Positions 24,892 through 35,110 of a DNA stretch of 64,000 nucleotides are shown here, piece by piece. The DNA is taken from positions 52,836,079-52,900,078 of the forward strand of contig OY829327.1 of assembly GCA_963691655.1 (NCBI GenBank). Reading direction: 5' to 3'. Position 1 is the stretch's first letter. Each line of letters begins with the position of its first letter. Below the pieces are notes generated by a model. The model worked only from the letters and a program-made list of their open reading frames with translations. It was not told the origin of the DNA and did no database searches. Position numbers and translations under genes: made by a program. Source of the stretch: Toxonevra muliebris. Taxonomy: Eukaryota; Arthropoda; Insecta; Diptera; Pallopteridae.

Positions 24892-27273
24892 CGGTATTTA
24901 CTACAACTCTGCTGTACATAAATATACCAGAAGTGGGACGCACGACAGACGACGATTAGAGCAGCAGCACACTGCAACAGCAGCAGCACCAGCAGCATCA
25001 AAAATATTTCATCTTTTTCCGTTTATTGCCTGCTTTTATTTTCCCGGTTAGTGTGAACTTTGTGTGTGCGTTTACATTTTAATATATAAAGTCTGCCTGT
25101 GCTTTACATAACACATGCACACATGCACGTACACAAATGTACAGTGAATGTACTAGCGCTGAACTGAAACTATTCCCGTCTCCGAGGCGCCTCACCGAGA
25201 AATACGTTGCTAATTTTTTCAATTTGTGCTGTGGATTTCTTGTGCTGCATCGATTTTCTTAAATTCCCAAAAATGTAAATAAACTTGGCTCCTTAAAGTA
25301 TGCTATAGAAATGTGTTTTTTTCAACACATACGTGTACCCAAAATGAAGCAAAAAAGAAACTCAAAATGTCATACTTCAGTGCACGTTTTTCTTTACTAT
25401 CCGCTTCCCTGCTATACTTTTTGCTGCTGCTCACTTTTTTCAGTATTTTCGTTTTTTCTTTATACGGACACATACAGCAGTAACAACTTTCGCTTTATTC
25501 ATATATATGTGTAATATATTTTTGTTGCTGCACACACACATACGCTCACGTAAAAGAATATTTGCTTCATGTTCATGTGCGCATTTTGTAGTATTTTGTA
25601 TATATTTTTTTTTGTTTGTTAAGAGGCAACAAAAAAGTTTTCGCGAAATTTTTAATCCTTTTAGAACAACTTACGCTCTGTCATACTTCCTTTCTGGCTT
25701 CCTTTTACTTTCTCTCTTAATGCTGCCTTTCTTTCTTCTACTTTTTCTTCTTTTTGTTCTCCCTGCTTGTGTCCTGGCACATTCTTCGTGGCGCCACTGA
25801 TTTAATCTCTGCATATTTGTTTTAAATTTGCTTTAAAATAAAATACTTTAATCCAATTAGTGCTTAATTTTTACATTTAATTTTATTAACGTCAAAACAA
25901 GCAAAAAACGAGTATAAATTTAAATATTTGGAGAATTTTAAGACCGCGTATTCTCTTGTCGTTGAATGCGAGCATTTTCTGATTAATGCTGACTAGCGTT
26001 AATTGTAAATTTGGTTAGCTAGTGAACTCATTCGCAAGCAGAATGTGTGTTCTTACTTAAATGAAATGCATTCTTGAGGATTATTTCAGTAGCGGCTGAT
26101 GCAAAAAATTATTCTGCTACTGTGTAGTAAGCTACTTATAGTTTTTGTTATCCAAAAGAAATTGGTAAATTTTCATTGTCGTATAGACGAAGAAACGAAA
26201 AACATTTTAGATCTTTCAATTCACTCATCCACTTTTATCGGCATTAAATGCATGCGAACATTTTCTGTGAACACTTTCATAGATTTAGTTTAAGCGTTAC
26301 GTATACGACCAGTCGTCCTTAATGAATGGAATGGGAACGACTGGTTATATAGTAGAGATGTTACATTATTTTATTTTTTACTAATTTATTTTACTGATTT
26401 ATTTTACTGATTCCTATTTTCTATACTATTTGCAACGTAGTTGCATAGTTTTCCTTCGACTTTTGCCGACGGAGTTTGGGTTATTCTATCGACGAAGAAA
26501 AAACTTTGCCTTGATATTTGTTTTTCCTTTAAAGTTGTACCTACAGATGAGAAAAAGAAGTTCTACTTAATACTCATTAGTCATGCATTCTTTTTGCAAT
26601 TGCTTAATAAATTTACATACTGACTCAGACCTCTGTTTTAATAGATGTAGGGGGAATCAGCAATTATCATATCTTATCTAAGATAAGAAATATTAATTTC
26701 TCAAAAGAAAAAAATAACTTTTTTGTTGCGATATTTATTTCTTTAACTGTAGTTCATGGATTTGAATGAAATATTTATCTTGCTTAAATTCATATATGTA
26801 TACTGACATCTGGAGTGTTCGGAGATAACGAGAATTGTGTGTTTTTGCGAAGCGCATTTAATGTTCAGAATTATTGTCCAAATACTTATACAGAAATGCT
26901 GGGAAATATTATAAATTTCATTAAAGAGTAAATAAATATCGTCGTCGTTCTGGCAGAATTCACTAAGTCCATTTTTTTAATTTCTGAGATGAAGTTATTT
27001 TATGCAGTGCATGGTGCGCTACGAGCACTGGCAAAACTTAAAAAGTTAACAGATTGATACACACATAAGTATACGTTTTAACTGCATCATCAAAAAATCA
27101 AATTTATTATGTTTTTCGAATTATAGAAGCTAAAAAAAATAATTTGGACTTAGTGATTTCTTCTTGAACGACGACGATATTTTTTGCTAAGTAAAAATAT
27201 ATTTTTCAGATATATGATTTATAAGATACGTTCATAAAAGTATATTTTTATTAGTGTTAAATGCGCCCTAATA
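24892..27273. other. Non-coding stretch
   Basis: Starts with CAGCAG-rich DNA (24961-25000). Pyrimidine-rich DNA at 25380-25800 makes hydrophobic shadow ORFs. A 9-base inverted repeat (ACCAGTCGT at 26308, ACGACTGGT at 26337) and three TTTATTTTACTGA-like units (26370-26412) are present. No gene is recognised. Confidence 0.5.
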
Positions 27274-27490
27274 GTGTGGACACACGAGAGGGAATTTCAG
27301 TCAAATTTAGCATTTTGTTGAAACGCGTCTGAATTGCGGAATTTCGCCATACAGAAACTGTCAAATGAAATTCTGAATTTCAGATGCATTTCAACGAAAT
27401 TCATTTGAAATTGAAATTCCTTTTTTGTTGTGTTTTCTCCTTAATTTAAAATGCAGGAATTCAACAAAACTCTCTCTCGTATGTCCGCAC
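27274..27490. mobile_element. TA-flanked MITE, 217 bp
   Basis: The left end GTGTGGACACACGAGAG and the inverted right end GTGCGGACATACGAGAG differ at two of 17 positions. TA flanks both sides (27272-27273 and 27491-27492), as for Tc1/mariner-type elements. The interior has no ORF. It is likely mobilised in trans, inferred from size and ends. Confidence 0.8.
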
Positions 27491-28179
27491 TATAATGTAA
27501 AAATTATAAAAATGATAGATGAGTACTAAGGTAGTATAGCGTAAGCAGTAATTATAAAAAAAGAGAATTACGTTTTTTTTTATTTACCTCTACAAAAGCA
27601 GCTTATTTTTTACGATTTCTGTGCGAAATAAAAAAAACATTCCGTTGCATGTCCTTTGTAAAAATGTACGAGTATATTCCAAAAAGACAGATTCAATACT
27701 TACACGAAAACTTCTAATATTTTCCGATTAGGAGTTGAATATTTTTATACCGCTATTGATTGAATAACAGAATTTTCTTTCAAGTATTTCATATGTATAT
27801 TGAAGGTGTTCTTAAAATTCAAAACTTATTCTAAATAGCTATTTTTTTTTCCTTATCATCTAACAATTCCTAATATAAAATTTGGAGACAATTGGATGAC
27901 GGGAAGTCGGCGCGGAATCGAGTCAAATTTGGAAATGTACTTACAACTACGAAAAAATAGTTTTTATTCATTTTAATTGAACTTATCCTAGTAAATATTA
28001 TTTTTGAGATCAGTTTCAAATTTAATCGTTTTCCACATTAAATCCCATTAAATTCCAACGAGCTCAAAAATTCATATTTATGTATGTCACAACGCAATAT
28101 GCCAAATTTTCAACATACCATAAAACGTTTAGTATATATATCAAACCATGGGTTTTTAGGTGAACCAATGGAATACCAT
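27491..28179. other. Non-coding stretch
   Basis: AT-rich, no recognised repeat or exon. The left boundary of the following transposon relic may lie here but could not be found. Confidence 0.5.
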
Positions 28180-29240
28180 ATGTAGGAAGTGATGATGAAA
28201 CAGGGTTTACTGACAGTGACGAATCGGCAAGAGAAAATAACGAATTGTCGGCAAGTGATGATACATTACAACATTTAATTACACCTCGTTTACTTTCGGT
28301 AGTGCAACAAATTTCGGTAGAAAAACTATCCATATTTTAATAGTAGCTGCGGAAGCGTTGGGACATCGCGCTGACGAGCGAGCTGTTAACCGTTCCACTC
28401 TTCATCGCCTGCGTCAAGAAAATCGTCAACAAGAAACCGAAAGAATTCAATCGGGTTTTATTGACAATGTAATTTAGTCTATCATTTTATTTTTGCTCTT
28501 TTTTATATTTATCGCTTTTCTTCTATTTATTATGCTCTTTCATATTAGTTGAGTATTACGCAAGCAATGGTTGTTGGGATGGCAAATTGGTGAAAACAAA
28601 GGTGAAAACAAAGGTGAGAGAATTGCAATTCTCGAAGTTCCTTGGTGCTCCAAAACTTGTTTGGCAGTTAACGACTTACTAATCAACTAGAATATTCATA
28701 ATCGAATACAAACCATGGATTTTGACACGACATCAAACAATACGGATCCTCTTGCGTATGCTCACTTGCAACAAATTCTCAATAGAAAGTTAATTAATTT
28801 GCCATGTCGTCATAACATAGTTGAGATCTACTTGCGAAGTGTATTTGATTTACAATTCAAAACGACCCAAGCACTAGAGGTTTCTATGCTAGAGAGATTT
28901 TGAAAAGCTTGGAGAAATCTTGATCATACTTCCATCAAAGTTCATTCGCTCAAAAATAAGTGATCAAGAATGTGATGACGTTAAACAATTTTGCCATTCC
29001 CAATTGAAAATGAATCATAGCCGCGCGGACTATGAAGAGTTTTTGCAACTAGCATTACATTTTCTTGGTGCTGATGGAGGCAAAATTTGAACGCCTGGCC
29101 CAACCAGCCATGCCCGTTGGATGTCCAAAGGAATTTTTTCATTAAAAATGTTTTTAACTCGCGAAAAATATAGTTTAACAAAGACGGAATTGAAGGATTT
29201 ATCAAGCATATGTGTTTTTCTTGTACGACTCTATACTATA
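28180..29240 (+). pseudogene. Decayed transposase-like protein gene of a widespread, unnamed insect repeat family
   Basis: In shifting + frames one reads, in order, an acidic segment (GSDDETGFTDSDESAREN), ITPRLLSVVQQISVEKL (about 28277-28330), AAEALGHRADERAVNRSTLH (about 28345-28405), WDGKL (about 28577), and NIHNRIQTMDFDTTSNNT (about 28690-28743). These are followed by LPCRHNIVEIYLRSVFDLQF (about 28799-28858), YEEFLQLALHFLGADGGKI (about 29030-29086) and ARWMSKGIFSLKMFL (about 29112-29156). I recall this motif series (ITPRL, AAEALGH, FDTTSxNT, CRHHIxE, FLGxD, HARWMAKAIYSLKIF) from many uncharacterised insect proteins that behave as repeats. A stretch at about 28472-28550 begins GTAATTT and ends in a T-rich tract plus TTAG, so it may be a retained intron. 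Several stops and shifts are present, and the C-terminus is cut at an AAGTACTT-rich block. Confidence 0.65.
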
Positions 29241-29352
29241 TACTTCTCGCACTTGATACTTCTCATTCACTTCAAGTACTTTTTTTACTTGATACCATAC
29301 CATAAGTATTTTACTTGGTATTGGAAAAAGGGTCAGTAACTTACACTCGATA
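29235..29352. repeat. AAGTACTT-rich repeat block, second locus
   Basis: Repeated words such as TACTTCTCGCACTTGATACTT, CACTTCAAGTACTT and TTACTTGATACC. It abuts the transposase-like relic and may be an insertion that truncated it. Confidence 0.4.
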
Positions 29353-29402
29353 CTTTTAGAAAACATTTTAAAGAAGGAACTCATTACAGTTATAAAACTG
29401 GA

Positions 29403-29620
29403 ATATTGCAATTCATTATTGTACGTCGTATTGCAATATTTTACTGCAATAAATTAATTATTTCAAAATGATATTGCAATATTTTCATATATTTTACTAC
29501 AGAACTATTCAACTTGCATATTCAAAAGGTTTCAGTTCATATTGTAATATTCCAATAAGTGAAAATATTAATATTACGTACTTAGTTGCGAAAATATTGC
29601 AGTACAGTATTGAAGTTCTA
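29403..29620. repeat. Cluster of ATTGCAATATT-like words
   Basis: Near-palindromic ATATTGCAATATT-type words occur at about 29403, 29430, 29469, 29538 and 29592. They are AT-rich and may be chance or an old satellite-like tract. No element ends are seen. Confidence 0.3.
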
Positions 29621-29914
29621 AAAAATATTGTCACCTATGTATGTAGAATATTTTTTTTTTTATTTAAGAAAAATTAGCTGTACATGCAAAATTTTTAGGC
29701 TTTGAAGTACATCATCATAGCAAATTCAAATAATTTTCTTTAATCAATTTTTAGGCATTTAGACTTAAACATAAAAAAAAATAACCCTTTATCACGCAAG
29801 ATCATAGATTTTTAAAATTTGTGCCTAGTCCAGTTCGTATTAAGAAATAAACAAACACGTATTTTTTTGTTTTCGCAAATTTGTTCATAAAAAGGTTTTA
29901 TACAAACAAAAAAA

Positions 29915-31494
29915 CTAGCTGACCCGGCAAACGTTGTTCCTCCTTTTCTGCGAAAATGCGCGAAGATTAAAAAAGAATGAAGTACTTGATATTTAAAATT
30001 GAACATTCCTAATGACAATTCAGGCTTCCATTAAATTTGGAAATAAAATTCTTGATTTAAAAATGTGTCTCATTATTGATACAATTGGCATTTAAAAAAG
30101 TATTTAACTTGTAGAACTGTACATTAAAAACAGAGAATTATTATAAATGAAAACCTCAAATCGATATTGTGTTAATTAAATTTTAGAAATGAAAGTTTAC
30201 ATTGCGTATGAATGACCAGAAAATTAAACTTTTTTATTGTGTTATCACCGATATTATCACTCAACGACGTGTATGAAAACAACTGAAGTTTGATAGCAAA
30301 GAACATAGTGGATATTTGCAAAAACAAAAGACCGTTACGCGCATCAGTGAGCAACCTTCGACAAAAACAAAACCATATCAGCTGATGGTATCGTTTGAGC
30401 AACATTATTAACCCAGTTGATGCTAACGGGATCATTCAGCAGTTAGATAGAAATTCCAGCATATCTGTAAAAAAAAAGGAATAATTTTTAAGTGTTTTTT
30501 TTGTTCAACAATTTTATTAGATTTCAGTTGAATTATAGAAACAATATTTCAGGAGGCTCTATATTCATATTAAAGACCATTCTTGAAATTATATCTAACA
30601 CAAAAATTATTTAAAAATTTGAACCAATTTGATATTTATTATAAATATAGCATTTGTTACAGCGCCCCCTAACGGATTAAGATATTTCACAAAGTAGTAG
30701 AAATAATAGTTGAAAAAGGAACGGAAAAAGTTGTAAAAAATAGCAGTAAAAAAGTAGAAGAAAATAGTAGTAGAAAAGGTAGTAGGAAAAGTAATAGAAA
30801 ATAATATTAAATATTGTTGTAAAAAAGTTGAAAAAAGGTAACAGAAAAGTAGTAGAAAAATAGTTAAACATAGTAGTACAAAAATAGTACAAATGGTAGA
30901 AATAATAATAAAACATAGTAGTAGAAAAAGTTGTAAAAAGTATTAAAAAATAGTAGTAAAAAAATAGTATAAAGTAGTGGAACAAAATTAAGAGAAATTG
31001 TAGAAAACATGTATTAAAAAGGTAGTAGAAAAAAGTAGTACAATAGTAGTAGAAAATATTAGTTTTAAAAGTAGTGGGAAATATTAGTTGAAAAAGTCGT
31101 AGAAAAAAGTAGTAGAAAATAGTAGTAGAAATAGTAGTTGAGAATAAAAGTGAAGCATGGTGCCACACCCACTAATCCAACAAACTGAAAAAATTGAAAT
31201 TTTAGTACCGTACCATAAATACCTCCTAAGAAATCTGATAATGGAAATTCAAGTTATATGGAAGAAGCCACACCCCCATTGTCAATCCCACCCATATTTT
31301 TGTTGTAGCATGGCATTGTCGATTCTCGTTATTGTACCAAATTTCTGTACTCTGCTATAAATGGTTCTTGAGATATTAAGATTGTATGGTAGGTGCCACG
31401 CTCACTTCCTAAAAGCCAGTATGAATAGCTATGTTTCATCCTCCTGCTTACACGCTTACATACACACAAAACTCTACGATTTTATATAGAAAGA
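29915..31494 (-). mobile_element. Helitron-like element, non-autonomous, copy 2
   Basis: On the minus strand it starts TCTTTCTATATAAAATCG at 31494 and ends GCCGGGTCAGCTAG at 29915, between A and T. It shares the full order of copy 1: the 5' block with ATCGTAGAGTTTTGTGTG, CAACAAAAATATRGGTGGGATTGAC, the TTTTCTACTAC tract, the AACAAATGCTATATTTATAATA block, and the 3' end. At 1580 bases it is shorter than copy 1, mainly in the tract. It carries no Rep/helicase ORF; the 163-residue minus-strand ORF at 30677-31168 is the pyrimidine tract. Confidence 0.7.
30695..31145 (-). repeat. TTTTCTACTAC minisatellite inside Helitron-like copy 2
   Basis: Read as GTAGTAGAAAA units on the + strand, with irregular lengths. 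Confidence 0.85.
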
Positions 31495-31768
31495 TTTGGT
31501 TATTACACTTATTCAAAAACAGGATTTTTGTTGTTGTTTTTGCATAATTATCACTATTTATCAATTAATATAGATTATTTGGAAATTTAGCTATCACATT
31601 TTTAGAAAAAAAAAAACGCAGTAAAATATATAAATATATGAGTAAACTATGCTTTTTAAAGTTATTACTTTTTCATTTGTAACCGAAAATGTCAAGTAAG
31701 TGCTTTTTTTTGTTTAGTTGCAAAATACATTACGTTAGCAGTTGTCAATACCTTTCAAATAACATAAA
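31495..31768. other. Non-coding stretch
   Basis: AT-rich flank of the Helitron-like copy. Nothing recognised. Confidence 0.5.
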
Positions 31769-31960
31769 CAAAATAGAAGGAGTCGTCGTAGAGTCACAAA
31801 GTTTGGTACAGGAGTTGCTTATGTCAATACATCGTCAGGGTTCAAAAATTAAAATAATACACACACAGCCACGCCCACCTCCCATACAACCAAAGTTCGA
31901 TAAAAATAGAAGGAGTCGTCGTAGAGTTACAGGAGTTGCTTATGTCAACACAGTGTAAAA
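31769..31960. repeat. Imperfect tandem duplication, spacing about 135 bp
   Basis: AAATAGAAGGAGTCGTCGTA occurs at 31769 and 31904. Each copy is followed by AGAGT, a GGAGTTGCTTATGTCAAYAC block and, further on, a CGCCCACCTSCCATACAAC block (about 31875 and 31993). The first copy has about 15 extra bases between the AGAGT and GGAGTT blocks. Confidence 0.6.
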
Positions 31961-33579
31961 AACAAAAATAAAAAAAAAATCGGCCAGTGACCGCGCCCAC
32001 CTGCCATACAACATGATTTGAATGAAATTAATATTTTCCTTTTTATCGCTGAGAATCACTATAAAAGTTTATAATAATGTGTTGTGGAAGTCCTTTTCCT
32101 TCTTCCAAATTTAGTTTTTGAGGCGAGTGTTCAGGGATAGAGGAAGGGTGTCATGACAAAAATGTTGAACCTTATTGTTATGAACAACTTTGCTTAAGAC
32201 GTAAGTTTCGTATTTATTAAGATAAGCATTTTTTTACTTCAACTCTTGAAGATCAGAATCTTCTGACTTCATAACCAGATCATGTGAGACCTCGACGTGA
32301 TGGAGAAAAACTAACTCTAAATTACGAAAATTTCAAGTTGTGTAGTGCATTTTATCTCTTTAAACGAGTATTCGATACAAGTACATACTCGATACTTTTT
32401 TCCGATATTTTCGGTGACATTATACTTTTATTCGATACAAGTAATTAGTAAAGGTGTCGGTACTATATGAGTATCGAATGGACAGTATGTATATTTATAT
32501 GATCAGCTTTTACTTCATACTTATCTATAATATCTGAAAATAAAGTGTAGGTACATTGTAAAGATATTTTTATTAGCAAAAAATCCTATTAGTTTCATAT
32601 TTCTGTTTCAAGTTCCTGTTTTTTTTGTATCCTAAAATTAAACAGAATCCTAACAGTACCGAAGCAATTTTTTATTTAAATTTCTAAAAATATATATAAT
32701 AATATTTAATATTTTTTCCTACTCCTATTCTAACTGAATTTGTTAATAAAAACCCAATATATTTTCTTGAAGGTGACAGTTGACGAGAGTTTTTCTTTTG
32801 TTTGTACATCAACTTTATTGGGTTTAAATTAAAATATACTTATGTTCGAAACATAATTAAGGTATAAAAAAAATGCAAATATACATGAAATATATATATT
32901 GACACATAAATTGACATTTGATATTTTGACATTTTGTCAGTTTCTTAAACCAATCCACATACATAACCAATAATATAGGGGAATACACTTAAACACAATG
33001 ACATAGTGGGTGAAGCATGTTCAAGTATTTCGTTATTTTTAGATCAATCAATCCACTATAAAAGTATTGTGAATATATTTACGTTCTACCGCAATCCAGT
33101 CAAACATTTTTTTGGTTTTTGAATATACGGTACGAGAATCGATGTAAACACCGCTTTTCCATTAGCTCATTGCAGGATGGTGGTGGTGGAGTTTCTTTCT
33201 AAACAAAAATAGATATGACATATGCACGACACAGGGAAATAAGCAAATTTTGTATTTATTGTATATAAAACAACAATAAAAACTATATAAATTAGTCAAT
33301 TGACTGCCAAACATACGTATTCGTGAGAAAAAGAAATGTGAATTATAGAGAAGGTTTACCATTAATAGTTAAGTTCCTGTTGAAATTGAAGACTACTGAA
33401 AATGAATATGAGTTTTAAAGAAATGTTACAGTTATTCTATTATATTTCTCTCTGTTGTAACTTAAAGCTGAAATACTTTTTGAATTCAACAGAGAATATG
33501 GAAAAGGATTTGAATGAGGTGTAGCCAAGTAAAACATAACTGATGGTATTTACTATAAAGATCTATACTATAAAGAAGA
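31961..33579. other. Non-coding stretch
   Basis: AT-rich. Includes the second CGCCCACC block of the duplication and an AAGTACTT/TCGATAC-rich stretch described separately. No gene is recognised. Confidence 0.5.
32360..32475. repeat. GATAC/AAGTAC-rich repeat block, third locus
   Basis: Words such as TTCGATACAAGTACATACTCG, ATTCGATACAAGTAATTAG and GTACTATATGAGTATCGAATG are repeated. Similar in style to 23010-23125 and 29235-29352; common origin is only possible. Confidence 0.35.
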
Positions 33580-33590
33580 CAAGTCGTTAA

Positions 33591-34551
33591 TAAGGCCGTA
33601 TTTAGGGGGTAGGTTTTGGGAATTCTAACTCCCCCCCCCCCCCCCGAAATGTGAAAACTTTTTCCTAATTTTTAATACTGATTGCCAGTGGATGGAAAAA
33701 AAGGCAAAATAAAATCGATTGAACGATTTTTAAATATTTTTAATCGGTTTCTTTCTAAAAAGTCAAATATAAGAAAACATTTTAAAAATAAATTTGAAAT
33801 GAAATCGTACGAAGTTGTGCTACATGGTCAAAAACGGTATTTTCAGGGGTTTCAACCCCATTTTTCTAAAACGTGACGTAATGGGAAGTTTTTGACCTCA
33901 GATTCGTGTTCAGCATGAAAAATTCATTCGCAATCATTAGGAACAATTCACCAAACCCATGCAGGACAGTGTTATTGAATAAGCTTCAAAGTTCATAATC
34001 TTAAAATATAATTAATCCTTTAACACATTATTGTCAGAGCAACCGACTCGGAAGATTTCAATGCTGTGACTGCACGAATTTAGGGAATATATACAAACTT
34101 CGTCTGGGCTCCTCATCATTGATAATGGCCCGAATCCCCCCTGATAATCATTTGAAAAAAATTAGTCTCTGACTATTTTTGGCATTTTTGATCATTTTTT
34201 TGAGGTTGGGTTCATTATCAGTAAGGGCAAGTCAATGAGTTATTGAAATTATGTCTTTCACGATAAAAAATGTATTGGAATCCACATTGAATATTTATTT
34301 GAAAAAATTTAAATTGATTAATTTGCGAATTTTTTTTTGTCATTTTCGGCCATTTTATTTAGGTTAAGATTAAGAAAATTCAGAAACAAACATTTTTCCT
34401 AAAGCTTTAAGATATTTATCCATTTTTTCCTTAGTCTGCTAGGGTCCATCAAATGCATCATCATATTTAATTTATTGTATTTAAACATCAGTTTCATAAA
34501 AAATTTATATGAATATTTTCGTAGAATGAAAACCCCCCCCTTACGGCCCTG
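33591..34551. mobile_element. hAT-like DNA element nested in a Helitron-like copy
   Basis: The left end TAAGGCCGTATTTAGGGGG and the inverted right end CAGGGCCGTAAGGGGGGGG are imperfect terminal inverted repeats. The flanks are GTCGTTAA (33583-33590) and GTCGGTAA (34552-34559), an 8-bp target duplication with one mismatch. Eight bases is the hAT duplication size, and CAGGGCCG-type ends are usual there. The flank GTCGGTAAGGCCCC is the 3' end of a Helitron-like repeat seen uninterrupted at 41753, so this element inserted into it. The small ORF 33682-33876 is not recognised as a transposase. A run of 15 C lies at 33631-33645. Confidence 0.65.
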
Positions 34552-34810
34552 GTCGGTAAGGCCCCGGTAACCGGGGCTATTTCGCGGAAGAAATCTATTT
34601 AAGAAAAAGCAAATATCAAAAGATAACCAAATTACTCTTTGGTGAATGTTTTGTTATTCGTGTATTCATTAGATAATGCTGAGAGATGCCGTTACTCATT
34701 TCTCTCTCTCTCTCTCATTTATTATATACTCCCAGTTAAGTAATGATTTTGATGTTTAAACATAATAATTTTTGGCTAACTTACTCGTCAAGCTTTTTTA
34801 ATTGATATAT
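34552..34810 (-). mobile_element. Helitron-like fragment with 3' hairpin, interrupted by the hAT-like element
   Basis: It matches 41757-42100: GTCGGTAAGGCCCC, GGAAGAAATCT, AAATATCAAAAGA, GAGAGATGCCGTTA, CTCATTT, ACTCCC, TTTTTGGCTAAC and ACTCGTCAAGC. Read on the minus strand, the palindrome GCCCCGGTAACCGGGGC (34561-34577) lies just before CTTACCGAC and the terminus. That is the position of a Helitron 3' hairpin. The terminal CTAG is CTTG here, split by the insertion (CAAG at 33580-33583 on the + strand). No 5' end is found. Confidence 0.6.
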
Positions 34811-34904
34811 AATACAATAGTGTAGGACTTCTGGATCTTCTGGAATAGGGATGTAGTCACACTAATAAATGTATAAATACCGGGTTTTATTCTCTCCATA
34901 TTGA

Positions 34905-35110
34905 ATGTACATAAACAAACTTTATCAAAGAACGCTAGAAATTTGAGAGTTGCTTTTGACGACAAGTTCAGTTGGAAAGACTTGCATAGAATTACATACT
35001 TGCCATAGTATGATAGGAAAAATAGGGAAGAGTTTGAAATTTCGTTCTCAAATAGCATTCAGGTGATACGAAGCCTTTACGATGCTTGCGTTACTAGTGA
35101 CGTTTGGGAA
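34905..35110 (+). pseudogene. Possible LINE reverse transcriptase fragment
   Basis: The + strand encodes LRVAFDDKFSWKDLHRITYL (about 34950-35009) and then FSNSIQVIRSLYDAC. This resembles the LGVxFDxxLSWKxHI ... VxGVLRSLY region behind the YADD box in jockey-type LINEs. The piece is short, the frame shifts and no YADD is present, so this is tentative. Confidence 0.35.

Noticed and set aside
30677..31168. 163-residue minus-strand ORF rich in Phe, Tyr and Leu
   Set aside because: It is the translation of the TTTTCTACTAC tract of the Helitron-like copy; 14691-15168 gives the same on the other strand.
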